Source: [Leptolyngbya] sp. JSC-1
Lineage (GTDB): Bacteria > Cyanobacteriota > Cyanobacteriia > Elainellales > Elainellaceae
Assembly (NCBI GenBank): GCA_000733415.1
Contig: KL662192.1
Coordinates: 817,569-881,568, forward strand
DNA length: 64,000 nt
Reading direction: 5' to 3'
Positions 35,341 through 43,836 of the stretch are shown here, piece by piece (within the stretch, counting starts at the first letter, position 1; each line of letters starts with the position of its first letter). The position numbers and the translations under genes are program-made. The notes below the pieces were generated by a model. The model was not told the origin of the DNA. It did not search any database and saw only the letters and a program-made list of their open reading frames with translations.

Positions 35341-36531
35341 TCAGGCTGGAATGACACCCAAACGCTGACCAACCCGTGTAAAGGCATCGATACACTGATC
35401 CAACTGCTCGCGGGTATGGGCTGCCGATAGCTGCACCCGAATCCGCGCCTGCCCCTGCGGTACCACCGGATAGCTGAACCCGATCACATAAATACCTTCG
35501 TCTAGCAGCGCCTGCGCCATCTCCTGCGCGAGTTTGGCATCGTAGAGCATGATCGGCGTAATTGGGTGAATCCCCGCTTTGATCTCGAAGCCCCGCTGCT
35601 GGATTTGCTGACGAAAATAGCGGGTATTTTCCATCAACTGTTGACGAAGCTGATCGGTCTGCCTGAGCATATCGATTACTTTAATACTGGTATAAGCAAT
35701 CGCAGGGGCTAATGTATTAGAAAACAAATAGGTGCGCGATCGCTGCCGCAAGAGATCGATGATTACTTTGTGCCCCGACGTAAAGCCCCCTGATGCACCG
35801 CCTAGTGCCTTACCCAGCGTGCTGGTGATAATATCGACTCGCTCCATGACTCCACAGTATTCTGCCGTACCGCGTCCGGTTGCACCCAATACTCCTGTTC
35901 CGTGGCTATCATCCAGCATCACCAAAGCGTCATATCGCTCGGCCAAGTCACAAATCTGCTCTAGCTTGGCAATATCGCCATCCATGCTGAACACTCCGTC
36001 GGTAGCAATCAGGCGGATTTTAGCAGAACGGGCTTTTTCCAAGCACTGTTTCAACTCCTGCATGTCGCTATGGGTATATCGATAGCGCTGTGCTTTACAA
36101 AGCCGGATCCCGTCGATAATGCTGGCATGGTTGAGGGCATCGCTGATCACAGCACAATCCGCATCTAACAGCGTTTCAAATAAGCCTCCATTCGCGTCAA
36201 AACAGGATGTATACAGAATCGTATCCTCGGTACCCAAAAATTCTGAAATTTTAGCTTCTAGCTGTTTGTGAATAGTTTGGGTGCCGCAAATAAACCGCAC
36301 CGACGCCAAACCAAAGCCATACTCAGCAATACCAGCTTGAGCCGCCGCAATTACGCCTGGATGATTCGCCAATCCCAAATAATTGTTGGCACAGAAGTTT
36401 ATCACCTGGCGATTCCCGGCAACGGTAATTTCTGCACCTTGAGGCGTGGTTAAGATCCGTTCTGTTTTGGTGAGATGCGATTGATCGATCTCATCCAGGA
36501 TTGATTGAAAGAGGGAGAGGGAGGGTTTCAT
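35341..36531 (-). CDS. kbl: 2-amino-3-ketobutyrate CoA ligase (glycine C-acetyltransferase)
   Basis: This is a 396-residue alpha-oxoamine synthase. It has NFCANNYLGLANHP, SDALNHASIIDGIRLC, MLDDSHGTGVLG, and the PLP lysine in STLGKALGGASGG. Length and these blocks match Kbl closely. It cleaves 2-amino-3-oxobutyrate with CoA to glycine and acetyl-CoA, the second step of threonine breakdown, and in the reverse sense belongs to the AONS/ALAS family. The partner dehydrogenase lies upstream at 37005-37940, with a 473-bp repeat-containing gap between them. Its substrate range could extend to longer side chains. Confidence 0.92.
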   Translation of the reverse strand: MKPSLSLFQSILDEIDQSHLTKTERILTTPQGAEITVAGNRQVINFCANNYLGLANHPGVIAAAQAGIAEYGFGLASVRFICGTQTIHKQLEAKISEFLGTEDTILYTSCFDANGGLFETLLDADCAVISDALNHASIIDGIRLCKAQRYRYTHSDMQELKQCLEKARSAKIRLIATDGVFSMDGDIAKLEQICDLAERYDALVMLDDSHGTGVLGATGRGTAEYCGVMERVDIITSTLGKALGGASGGFTSGHKVIIDLLRQRSRTYLFSNTLAPAIAYTSIKVIDMLRQTDQLRQQLMENTRYFRQQIQQRGFEIKAGIHPITPIMLYDAKLAQEMAQALLDEGIYVIGFSYPVVPQGQARIRVQLSAAHTREQLDQCIDAFTRVGQRLGVIPA

Positions 36532-37004
36532 AATTGTTAGGAGACAGGAGACAGGAGTCAGAATGTAGAATTGGTTGAAGCTGCGTCTGTTCAGAGTTTT
36601 GGGTCAATCCAGCGTTTGACTTCGTACTTCTCCCATCCCAGCCGCGAATCCATTGCGGGTTAATCAGGAAAGTCTGCTGTAGGCGTAGCCTTCTCGCAGA
36701 GTAGCAGACTAAGCAAGAGGTTTAGTCCCCTACCTTGCGGGAACGCAAGCGTATAGCGGACTTGCTTCAATAGCCCGCGATTCATCTGCGGGCGGGTCAG
36801 GCAACGAAGCGACACAGAAACAGTTACAGATCCGATTGGTTTGAAGCTTTCTACTACCATTCCAGTTTTCATCTATACATCTCCTTTCCACGAAATTTTG
36901 CATTATCCCAGTTTTCTGGATCAACCCTTGTGGAACTAACCCGAATCAAACCTGCCGCCTTTTAATTCCCAGCTCTCTAACTCCTAACTCCTAACTCCTA
37001 ACTC
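36532..37004. other. Intergenic region between tdh and kbl with STRR repeats
   Basis: No gene was seen. At the kbl side are three heptamers GGAGACA/GGAGACA/GGAGTCA followed by GAATGT (36540-36566). At the tdh side is the TAACTCC array. Between lies an imperfect palindromic segment (TCTGCTGTAGGCGTAGCC with CGCAGAGTAGCAGA, 36672-36710) of a kind scattered in cyanobacterial genomes. Short frames here show no family resemblance. Confidence 0.55.
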
Positions 37005-37019
37005 CTAACTCCTAACTCC
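36978..37019. repeat. Heptamer tandem repeat TAACTCC overlapping the tdh stop codon
   Basis: Six perfect copies of TAACTCC run from 36978 to 37019. The minus-strand tdh gene runs into the array: its last codons (Val-Arg-Ser) and its stop codon (TAG at 37005-37007) are made of repeat units. The heptameric unit length is that of the cyanobacterial STRR class. Confidence 0.9.
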
Positions 37020-37940
37020 TAACGCCCCAATCATCTCCTCCACAATCGCCGCCAAATCATATTGATGCTTCCATCCCCAGTCGGCGCGTGCTCTGGAGTC
37101 GTCAATCACCGAGGGCCAGGAGTCGGCAATGGCTTGGCGGAAATCGGGTTTGTAGTAGCAGACAAAATCAGGGAGATGCTTTTGAATTTCGGCAGCGAGT
37201 TCGGCGGCGGAGAAGCTGACGGCAGTGATGTTGTAGCTGGAACGAATGGTAATCGCGGTGGAGGCAGCCTGCATTAGACCCAGAATGGCTCGAATTGCGT
37301 CCGGCATATACATCATCGGCAGGCGAGTTTCGGGACGAACAAAGCAGGTGTAGGTGCCGAACTGAACAGCGGTGTGGAACATCTCGACAGCAAAATCGGT
37401 GGTGCCGCCGCCAGGAGGAGTGCCATAGCTAATAATTCCAGGTAAGCGCAAACTGCGGACATCGACGCCCTGCTGAGCGTAGTACTGACAGAGTAATTCT
37501 CCTGTTACCTTAGTGATCCCATACATCGTAGTCGGATCTTCAACCGTGACTTGGGGTGTGTCGAGTTTGGGAGAATGGGGACCAAAAACGGCAATGGAGC
37601 TGGGAAAAAACACCTGGATGCCGAAGCATTTTGCCGCCTCTAGTACATTGCGCAAACCGTTAACATTTACGTTCCAGCAGCGTTCTGGATGCTGTTCTCC
37701 TTTAGCGGATAGAACTCCGGCCAGATGGTAGATTGTATCAATCTGATGATATTCAATCAATTTGTAGAGCTGGATCTGATCGGTAACATCTAAGATTTCA
37801 AAAAGCTGCGATTCAGATAGATGGGGCGGTGCTCGCCAACCACTTTCGATCACATTTGTCGCTCCATAGCGCTCGCGTAAGGCACTGACCAGATCGCTCC
37901 CAATCTGTCCCCCCGCTCCAGTGACGAGAATTTTGTTCAT
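37005..37940 (-). CDS. L-threonine 3-dehydrogenase, short-chain (epimerase-like) type
   Basis: This is a 311-residue extended SDR. It has KILVTGAGGQIGSDL for NAD binding, DTIYHLAGVLSAKGE, FPSSIAVFGP and the catalytic YGITKVTGE. RLPGIISYGTPPGGGTTDFAVEM is typical of the GalE-like L-threonine dehydrogenase group. It oxidises the beta-hydroxyl of L-threonine to 2-amino-3-oxobutyrate, which Kbl cleaves. It starts at ATG 37940 with AGGAGG upstream, 11 bp after the class V PLP gene. Its C-terminus is formed by a heptamer repeat. Other beta-hydroxy amino acids are possible substrates. Confidence 0.88.
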   Translation of the reverse strand: MNKILVTGAGGQIGSDLVSALRERYGATNVIESGWRAPPHLSESQLFEILDVTDQIQLYKLIEYHQIDTIYHLAGVLSAKGEQHPERCWNVNVNGLRNVLEAAKCFGIQVFFPSSIAVFGPHSPKLDTPQVTVEDPTTMYGITKVTGELLCQYYAQQGVDVRSLRLPGIISYGTPPGGGTTDFAVEMFHTAVQFGTYTCFVRPETRLPMMYMPDAIRAILGLMQAASTAITIRSSYNITAVSFSAAELAAEIQKHLPDFVCYYKPDFRQAIADSWPSVIDDSRARADWGWKHQYDLAAIVEEMIGALGVRS

Positions 37941-37950
37941 AGTCCTCCTA

Positions 37951-39210
37951 TCAGGCGGCGACCGGATGCAGCGCTATCTGATGCAGCGTATGCAGCAACC
38001 GCTCGATTTCCTCGATGGTGTTGTAGTGGGTACAGCCGATCCGCAGCAAACCGCCGTTCGTCTCAATTCCCAGCCGCTGAGTCAAGTTGAGGGCATAGAA
38101 GTTGCCATTCCAGGTGAAAATACCCCGCTCGCCCAAGGCTTCAGCCAGAGTCAAGGGAGAATAGCCCGCCATCCGCAGACCCACTGTAGGCGTGCGCCAG
38201 ACAAACTGCGTCGGGTCAGTAATGCCGTAGAGCGTGATGCCGGGAATTTCTTGCAGATGGGGAATCAATGCCTCGGAAAGGATGCGTTCATATTCCTGAA
38301 TGGCTACCATCGCCGTATTGAGGGCCTGACGCCGAGTGGTGACTGTAGGAGAGGTGTGCCGCCCCAATTCGGTGAGGTAATCAATCGTGGCTACTACTCC
38401 GGCGATGCCTTCAAAGTTGGGTGTGCCGGTCTCCCAGCGGTAGGGTACCTCCTCCGGCGCGGGACGAGGTTTATAGGGACGCAGACGGGCCAGATGCTCA
38501 CGCTTGGCGTAGAGGATGCCAACATGGGGGCCAAAGAACTTATAGGCCGAGCAGGTGAGAAAATCACAGTCGAGCGAGCGCACGTTAATCAAACCATGCG
38601 GCGCATAGTGAACCGCATCCACAAACACCCAAGCTCCCACCGCCCGTGCCAGCCTCACCGCTTGAGCCACATTGTTGATGGTACCGACCGCATTTGAGGC
38701 GTAGCCGATTGCCACAAGTTTGGTGCGTTCGCTAATTTTTTGCGCCAGATCGGTCATGTCTAGGGTGCAGTCCTGCTCGTGGATATCCACCGTGCGAACC
38801 ACCACACCGCGTTCCGCCAACGCCAACCAGGGAGCCACATTCGCGTCATGGTCGAGGCTGGTCACCACCACCTCATCACCGGGCTGCAACTCGCGCCCAA
38901 TCGCCCGACTGATGGCAAAGGTTAGCGTCGTCATGTTGGCCCCAAATACGACTTCATCATCGGCACAGCCCAGAAAATCGGCAACTGCAGCTCTGGCCTG
39001 TTCCATTAGCGCATCGGTTTGGCGACTGGTAACAAAGGCTCCGTGGGCATTGGCGTTGGAACTGCGCAGGTAGTGACTGATCGCCTCAATGACTCGCCTC
39101 GGAACTTGGGTGCCGCCTGGCCCATCCAAAAATACAACGGGGTGGCCGTTGAGGGTCTGCGACAGAGCCGGGAACTGGGAGCGAATCCAATCCAGATCAA
39201 GCGTCGTCAT
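37951..39210 (-). CDS. Class V aminotransferase, cysteine-desulfurase-like
   Basis: This is a 419-residue fold-type I PLP enzyme of the class V group. It has VVFLDGPGGTQVPRRV, VTSLDHDANVAPW, FVDAVHYAPHG and SAYKFFGPHVGIL with the PLP lysine. RWETGTPNFEGIAG is also present. The pattern is that of the cysteine desulfurase-like (VC1184, TIGR01976) subfamily, whose members often lack clear desulfurase activity. Its ATG at 39210 has AGGAG 7 nt upstream and lies 9 bp after the 2OG-oxygenase gene. Tight packing with tdh suggests it acts on a hydroxylated or oxidised amino acid. The reaction is unproven. Confidence 0.85.
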   Translation of the reverse strand: MTTLDLDWIRSQFPALSQTLNGHPVVFLDGPGGTQVPRRVIEAISHYLRSSNANAHGAFVTSRQTDALMEQARAAVADFLGCADDEVVFGANMTTLTFAISRAIGRELQPGDEVVVTSLDHDANVAPWLALAERGVVVRTVDIHEQDCTLDMTDLAQKISERTKLVAIGYASNAVGTINNVAQAVRLARAVGAWVFVDAVHYAPHGLINVRSLDCDFLTCSAYKFFGPHVGILYAKREHLARLRPYKPRPAPEEVPYRWETGTPNFEGIAGVVATIDYLTELGRHTSPTVTTRRQALNTAMVAIQEYERILSEALIPHLQEIPGITLYGITDPTQFVWRTPTVGLRMAGYSPLTLAEALGERGIFTWNGNFYALNLTQRLGIETNGGLLRIGCTHYNTIEEIERLLHTLHQIALHPVAA

Positions 39211-39219
39211 GGCAATCTC

Positions 39220-39912
39220 CTAGGCGTCTGGCGGGAATAAACCGGGGCAGGTGAGCACAAACACATCGCGCGTGCCCTGCTCAACATCTACAGTCTTGAC
39301 CGGCGAGGTGTAGTGGAAATATTGATCATCCCGGAATACCAGAAATTCGCCTGGATTGAGAACTTTGCTAAAGGCGGGTGGGTCCGTCTTGGTTTTGTAG
39401 AGATGGGTTTCGCCGCCGTCAATGCCGTACCGATCGACTGAGAAAATTCCGACTAGATCAACCCCATCGCGGTGAATGCCTTCAGGTGCGGGATTGCCTA
39501 ACTGTTGCGAGGATGCGGTAGTGCGGATTTGGTGTACGGCGATTTCATTGGAATCCGAACAAAGCTGACAGAACTGGAAGAATTCCCAAATCAATCGTTG
39601 AAAGTCTTCGAGCTGAATCAACTCATCCTCTAACTCGGCATACTCGCGAATCACATCTCCCAACAGCGGATTGTACTGTTTGCTTTGAAACAGGCGACGA
39701 TGTGGCATTTGAATTAACCGATTACCCATCACCTGAAAGTGGGAAAGCCGCCTGAACCGATAGTGGCCTTCGAGGTAGGGATCTTCTGGCAGCTGCGTAA
39801 AGGAAGGCTTCAGCGCATCGACATTGATGGCTGTCAGCATTTCCAGCACATAGCTGGCTAAACAGTTAGCTTCTGGCTTAATGAATTCTGTCGGTTTAGA
39901 TAGGTTCAGCAT
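39220..39912 (-). CDS. 2OG-Fe(II) oxygenase, amino-acid hydroxylase (2OG-Fe_Oxy_2) type
   Basis: This is a 230-residue protein resembling the family that includes bacterial L-isoleucine 4-hydroxylase. EGIHRDGVDLVGIFSV gives the H-x-D iron ligands. GGETHLYKTKTDPP and QYFHYTSPVK supply the distal His and the 2-oxoglutarate-binding region, and VFVLTCPG follows. Such enzymes hydroxylate free amino acids. ATG 39912 with GAGG upstream is preferred to a TTG at 39933. It is the first gene of a five-gene minus-strand cluster with a PLP enzyme, Tdh, Kbl and an unknown protein. Confidence 0.8.
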   Translation of the reverse strand: MLNLSKPTEFIKPEANCLASYVLEMLTAINVDALKPSFTQLPEDPYLEGHYRFRRLSHFQVMGNRLIQMPHRRLFQSKQYNPLLGDVIREYAELEDELIQLEDFQRLIWEFFQFCQLCSDSNEIAVHQIRTTASSQQLGNPAPEGIHRDGVDLVGIFSVDRYGIDGGETHLYKTKTDPPAFSKVLNPGEFLVFRDDQYFHYTSPVKTVDVEQGTRDVFVLTCPGLFPPDA

Positions 39913-40931
39913 TGGACTGATTTCCTCGCTCAAGGTTTAGTAGGGGTGGATGGGTAGATGGGTGGTAGCTGGCTTCTGCGCGACGCGCAGCGTTGCCGTA
40001 GGCAGTAGCAGTTGGGTGGTTGCTGGGGTGTTGTTGTGGAGTAGAGTGATGTTTTTTTAAGCAGGAATTTGGTTGGCAACAGTAGTTAAGTGGAGAATAT
40101 AAGAGCTATATTCAAATGAACACAAATAAGATAACAAAGAAATTTGCTTCTTAGCTGTAGATTTATTAAAGATTTTTAATATGAAGATTTGATGTTATGG
40201 ATATTGCTTTCCTGGGTAAAGATTAGATACATCAGTTTATCGATGAAATACGGATTCAGTTGCATAATGCTTGTGCATTGCTGTCTTGGCTGGTATTCTA
40301 GATGTCAACCATATGCTAGCAGACTAACGAAAATTAGATGTAGGCGGCTCTGAACGTGAGATGGCTTTTCTTGGCCAAACTCTTTATACAAATCTGCATG
40401 CGTTACTCAGTCAGACTAACTGTCAGTTATAAGTAAACGATTTTTTAATCACCTAGGTATTGCAATCCAACATAAGAAAATTTACCTATAGCCTACATTA
40501 AGGCTATAAGGCAGAGCACGAAAAAGACAGTGAAGCTAAGAGGCAGTAAGAGGAAACAGCAGCAATAGTGAAAGAAGCGAGTAAACTACTGCTCTTGCAA
40601 CAGAGTCTTAAACGTTTTTTCTTGAGGTAGAGGCTGGGTTGTATCGACCGCCTACCCGCACCTCTTACTCACAATTGTAGTGACATTTTAATCAGATTGT
40701 CGATCCCCGGACAGTTTAAGTGCTGTTTTCCTCAATTTGCTGCCTTTTTACATTATTAAGTAGAACAACATAATTAAATATGAAACCCAAAGGGGGTGTT
40801 GTCGCCGCCCGAAGGGCGACAACACCCTGATCTTAGTTTTAATTAAGTTGAATGACTTACTATGGGTTGAGCGGTTGACCAACCTGAATTGACCGGATGA
40901 TTCGTTCTGCGGCGGTTGATTTACGATAGGA
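39913..40931. other. About 1 kb without a gene upstream of the 2OG-oxygenase cluster
   Basis: No supported gene was seen. It holds a TTCTGCGCGACGCGCAGCG palindrome followed by GTAGGCAGTAGCAG near 39975-40010. The long AT-rich part (40060-40600) must include the cluster promoter near 39930-40060. A strong hairpin lies at 40794-40827. Confidence 0.55.
40794..40827. terminator. Strong perfect hairpin, terminator-like
   Basis: GGGTGTTGTCGCC at 40794-40806 pairs perfectly with GGCGACAACACCC at 40815-40827, with an 8-nt loop. It lies about 100 bp past the end of the decayed kinase on the minus strand. No long T-run follows on either strand, so it could also be a repeat element of the GCCCGAAGGGC type. 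Confidence 0.5.
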
Positions 40932-41400
40932 TCAGCACTGTGGTAACTCAATCACAGGTAACTCAATCGCAAACTCCGCCCCTTGCTCGGTTTGAGAATT
41001 GACGCTGAGGGTGCCGTTGTGTTTTTCCACAATAATCTGGTGGGCAATCGCTAGCCCCAATCCGGCCCCTTTACCGACGGGTTTTGTCGTAAATACAGCC
41101 TTTTCCAGGCTAATGAAGTACAAAAAATGGGGTGCAGGGGCACGGCCCCTGCGTAGGGGCGAAGCCCCCACACCCCTCGTACCTTACCAGAGTGGAAAAA
41201 GCTATAGAGATTCGAATAAGCGCTGGAGGATGGATTCTGAAATCCCAATCCCGTTATCTGCAATGGTGATTGCTACCCGCTGATCGGCTTTTGCTTCAGT
41301 TGTGATCCGGATCTGAGGGATTTGGTTAGTTCATTTGCTCTGCAGTGCCGCTTCTTCTAGGGCATCAATCGCATTGGCTAACTATAGGGCCATCTTGTTC
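40932..41400 (-). pseudogene. Decayed histidine kinase, C-terminal half, interrupted by a MITE
   Basis: The minus-strand translation shows LANAIDALEEAALQSK, then QIRITTEAKADQRVAITIA and DNGIGISESILQRLFES, then after a foreign segment FTTKPVGKGAGLGLAIAHQI and NGTLSVNSQTEQG. These are successive N, G1 and G2 boxes of a histidine-kinase ATPase domain. In-frame stops occur at 41382-41384 (TAG) and 41331-41333 (TGA). An insertion of about 107 bp separates the F-box from the G2 box. No upstream kinase part remains, because the HPF gene ends at 41408. Confidence 0.9.
41097..41203. mobile_element. 107-bp MITE-like insertion in the kinase remnant
   Basis: The 25-bp ends AGCCTTTTCCAG... (41097-41121) and ...GTGGAAAAAGCT (41179-41203) are imperfect inverted repeats matching at about 17 positions. 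Inside are two G/C hairpins, AGGGGCACGGCCCCT and TAGGGGCGAAGCCCCCA. It lies exactly where the kinase ATPase domain loses continuity. No clear target duplication was found. It shares the C/G-hairpin look of the 19952-20057 MITE but not its sequence. Confidence 0.6.
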
Positions 41401-41407
41401 TCAACCA

Positions 41408-42052
41408 CTACTCCCAGCCCAGCGGCGGCTCAATCAATGGTTCAGCCGAATCGCCGACACTGGCACCCGGTTTATCCACAATCTGCACGGTAGTCGCGTG
41501 TAAAATCCCATCCTCGTCCTCGATCACCTCAAATCGCACTCCTGTACCAATTTCTAAGCGATCGAAGTCATTGTGGAGAACGCTATTGCGTACAAAATGA
41601 ATATCCTGTCCATCCAGCGTTTTGAGAAAGCCGTATCCCTGTTCAGGAAAGAGTTTTGTCACGAGTGCTGTTGTGGCCTGGGCACTGTCGTTGGTTTTGC
41701 CTCTGCCATACTCCTGCTGTTGCTTCGACAAATCTCTTAGCTGTCGCCATGCCTTTTCAAACGCATCGCGAATCACAGCATCTAGGTCAGCATATTGGGT
41801 TTGATGCCCCATCGTGCTTTCTGCAGCTAGTTCGTGGCCCGGAGGAACTGTGATATCAAGCCGGACACGGTAAGGTGAACGATCACGGGGACGCTCCTGC
41901 TCCTTTTCGATTGCAATGTGGCAACTGCTAATGTGATCACAGACCCGCTCTAGCTTGGCGAGCTTTTCCTGAATAAGCGCCTCGATTGCCTCGGTTTTTT
42001 CAACTCCTCGGTAGGTAATTTCTGGTGGGACTTTCACGGTTAATTTCTCCAA
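41408..42052 (-). CDS. Ribosome hibernation factor (HPF/RaiA) fused to a cold-shock domain
   Basis: This is a 214-residue protein. Residues 1-115 are the HPF/RaiA (sigma-54 modulation) fold: VEKTEAIEALIQEKLAKLER, SSCHIAIEKEQ, YRVRLDITVPPGHELAAES and DLDAVIRDAFEKAWRQL. Residues 130-195 form a cold-shock-like OB fold: GYGFLKTLDGQDIHFVRNSV and RFEVIEDEDG. HPF domains bind the ribosome decoding centre, and cold-shock domains bind single-stranded nucleic acid. The C-terminal domain therefore replaces the dimerisation domain of long HPF. It lies 38 bp downstream of the PAS-Crp gene, same strand. Confidence 0.9.
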   Translation of the reverse strand: MEKLTVKVPPEITYRGVEKTEAIEALIQEKLAKLERVCDHISSCHIAIEKEQERPRDRSPYRVRLDITVPPGHELAAESTMGHQTQYADLDAVIRDAFEKAWRQLRDLSKQQQEYGRGKTNDSAQATTALVTKLFPEQGYGFLKTLDGQDIHFVRNSVLHNDFDRLEIGTGVRFEVIEDEDGILHATTVQIVDKPGASVGDSAEPLIEPPLGWE

Positions 42053-42090
42053 TTTTCGATACGCTGCTTATCCAATCAAATCGTGTATTC

Positions 42091-43284
42091 CTAAGCTGGC
42101 CGCTGCTTATCTTTTTGAAACAGGGCTTCTTTCACGATGAGATGATTGTGGGAATCGATTTCTAGCTTGCCTTCCTGCTGCAATTTGGTAATCAAGCGGG
42201 TAATTGTGACTCTGGTTGTACAGCAAGCGCTAGCAAAATCCTGGTGTGTCAGACGAATCTCTAGCCGCGTTCCTTTTTCAGTCGGTTGTCCAAAGGTTTG
42301 CTGTAGCAGAAACAACAATTGCTTGAACCGATCCTCTACGCGCATTTGCCCATGGATCGCTAGAAAGCTTTCGGTTTGCCGCAGCCGCTGACTGATGGCT
42401 GTGAGTACGGTTTGCAAAAGCTGGGCTGATTGGCTGATTTCAGGCAGAGAGATTGCCGCCAGCTTTACCCTGGATAAGGCTGTTGCTTGATAGGTCGGTA
42501 GGGCCGTCAGGTTGGAACCAAACACTGTTGATTTTCCGGCTATGCCAACCAAAATTTCTTCACCCCTTTCAGACAGGGTTGTTAACTTAACGGCTCCCTG
42601 GGCTACAAACCAGAGAGTCTGTGGCTCTAGGGCAATAATCTCACCTCGGCTGTAGTGGTACAGGGAGTGACTGTGACTGGGATCGTGAATGTAGTCTTCT
42701 AACGCAACGGTAGCTCGCTTTTGGGCGGTGATGTCGCGCAGAATGCAGCAGATATAGGAACCATCCGATGATTCGGTCACGCCTGTTACAGTCAGCTCGG
42801 CGTCAAAGAAGGCCGTCGGATAGCGCGAAACAGATAGGGAAAGCTCAACACAGGGTTGGTGGGCTAACTGGGCTAGTTTTTCCTTTAGCAAGGCTCTATC
42901 TTCATTGGCAACCAAACAAAAGAAGGATTTTCCGACCAAAAATGATTGGGGTAGGTTCAGCAGCGTTGCCGTTGCCCGATTGATCTCTTGAATGTTACCT
43001 TCCTGATCTAGAATTAGGTAGGCATCAGGCGAAAGTTGAAACAGATGCTGATAACGCCGACGTTCTGCTTGGACCTCAGTCTGAGTATCGGAAATTTTTT
43101 GGGTTTGTTGGTTAAGTTCCTTCAGGGCAATCTGTAGCTCTTCACAGACGATGCCAATTTCCTTCAGGGCAATTGGCAGCAGATCAGGCAGCAGCGTGGA
43201 TGAAGTACTAGCGCTCTGATATAGGTCAAATAACCGCTTGCAGGCGGCTTCTACATACTGGTGTAATAACGGGATCCTACTCAT
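42091..43284 (-). CDS. PAS domain-Crp/Fnr-type transcription regulator
   Basis: This is a 397-residue regulator. Residues 1-70 are helical or coiled coil. A PAS domain follows (YQHLFQLSPDAYLILDQEG to ICCILRDITAQKRA, about 75-195). Then comes a cyclic-nucleotide-binding-like beta barrel (HYSRGEIIALEPQTLWFVAQG) and a winged helix with LTHQDFASACCTTRVTITRL as the recognition region. No conserved cAMP-binding RxS pair is apparent, so the PAS domain may be the sensor. It precedes the HPF-CSD gene by 38 bp and probably forms an operon with it, suggesting stress or energy-state control. Confidence 0.88.
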   Translation of the reverse strand: MSRIPLLHQYVEAACKRLFDLYQSASTSSTLLPDLLPIALKEIGIVCEELQIALKELNQQTQKISDTQTEVQAERRRYQHLFQLSPDAYLILDQEGNIQEINRATATLLNLPQSFLVGKSFFCLVANEDRALLKEKLAQLAHQPCVELSLSVSRYPTAFFDAELTVTGVTESSDGSYICCILRDITAQKRATVALEDYIHDPSHSHSLYHYSRGEIIALEPQTLWFVAQGAVKLTTLSERGEEILVGIAGKSTVFGSNLTALPTYQATALSRVKLAAISLPEISQSAQLLQTVLTAISQRLRQTESFLAIHGQMRVEDRFKQLLFLLQQTFGQPTEKGTRLEIRLTHQDFASACCTTRVTITRLITKLQQEGKLEIDSHNHLIVKEALFQKDKQRPA

Positions 43285-43599
43285 ATTTCAGTCTTCCTAC
43301 TGCCTATTGCCTATCTCGTGCCTAGATTGTGAAAAGTGGTGAACTGAATCAGGTGTTTAGGAATTCTGTTAAATGAGTTATGGGAAGGTGATCAATGACT
43401 CATGGTTTGACTGTCATTGCCTATCGCCATTGGCTAGTAGTCAAATGGCTATTGGTCAGTAGGGGGAGATTGCCTACATGAAGAACTTGTGACCAATGGC
43501 AACCCTAATCTAATCGATAGTCGTAACCACCTTACTTGTGACTTTTTATCTACAGCGATTTATCTACAGCGATTGATTGCCGCATAGGCCGTGTTTTGT
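43285..43599. other. Intergenic stretch with short duplications
   Basis: No gene was seen. CTATTGGTCAG-like and TTGCCTAT-like motifs recur (43400-43470), and a 14-bp tandem duplication (ATCTACAGCGATTT/G) lies at 43548-43575. Confidence 0.5.
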
Positions 43600-43836
43600 T
43601 TACCTGGCGCTGGGTAAATCTGAAGCGTTGGGATCGGATGTGCTGGGCACATGCTCTTCTGCGGTACTAGAAGCAGGACCTCCAGCAGCATTGTTGGCTT
43701 TACCCTCGGCAGCATTGCGTGCCTCTTCTAGAGAAATTTTAGGGTTCTGATTGATTGCAGCGGCTTTCATCCCAGAATTTTCATCAGAGTTATCAGCGCC
43801 CGTTTCGACTGAATTGCTTGATTGTTCTTGATTCAT
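43600..43836 (-). CDS. Small hydrophilic, probably disordered protein
   Basis: This is a 78-residue protein rich in Ser, Ala, Asn, Glu and Asp with almost no hydrophobic residues. It contains NPKISLEEARNAAEGKA, the only helix-prone part. It has no signal peptide. I do not recognise a family. A GGTG leader precedes ATG 43836, and codon use looks normal, which supports a real gene. It sits divergently from the hemerythrin gene. Low-complexity, acidic small proteins of this kind are often stress-associated, but that is inference. Confidence 0.55.
   Translation of the reverse strand: MNQEQSSNSVETGADNSDENSGMKAAAINQNPKISLEEARNAAEGKANNAAGGPASSTAEEHVPSTSDPNASDLPSAR

Noticed and set aside
36672..36924. 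Short minus-strand frames between kbl and tdh
   Set aside because: They lie in palindromic repeat sequence and show no conserved blocks.
37951..39210. The class V PLP protein read as IscS/SufS
   Set aside because: The sequence lacks the expected catalytic Cys loop near the C-terminus, and the neighbours are amino acid catabolism, not Fe-S assembly genes.
40748..40951. 67-codon minus-strand frame over the hairpin
   Set aside because: It is composed of the strong inverted repeat and AT-rich sequence, with no ribosome site.
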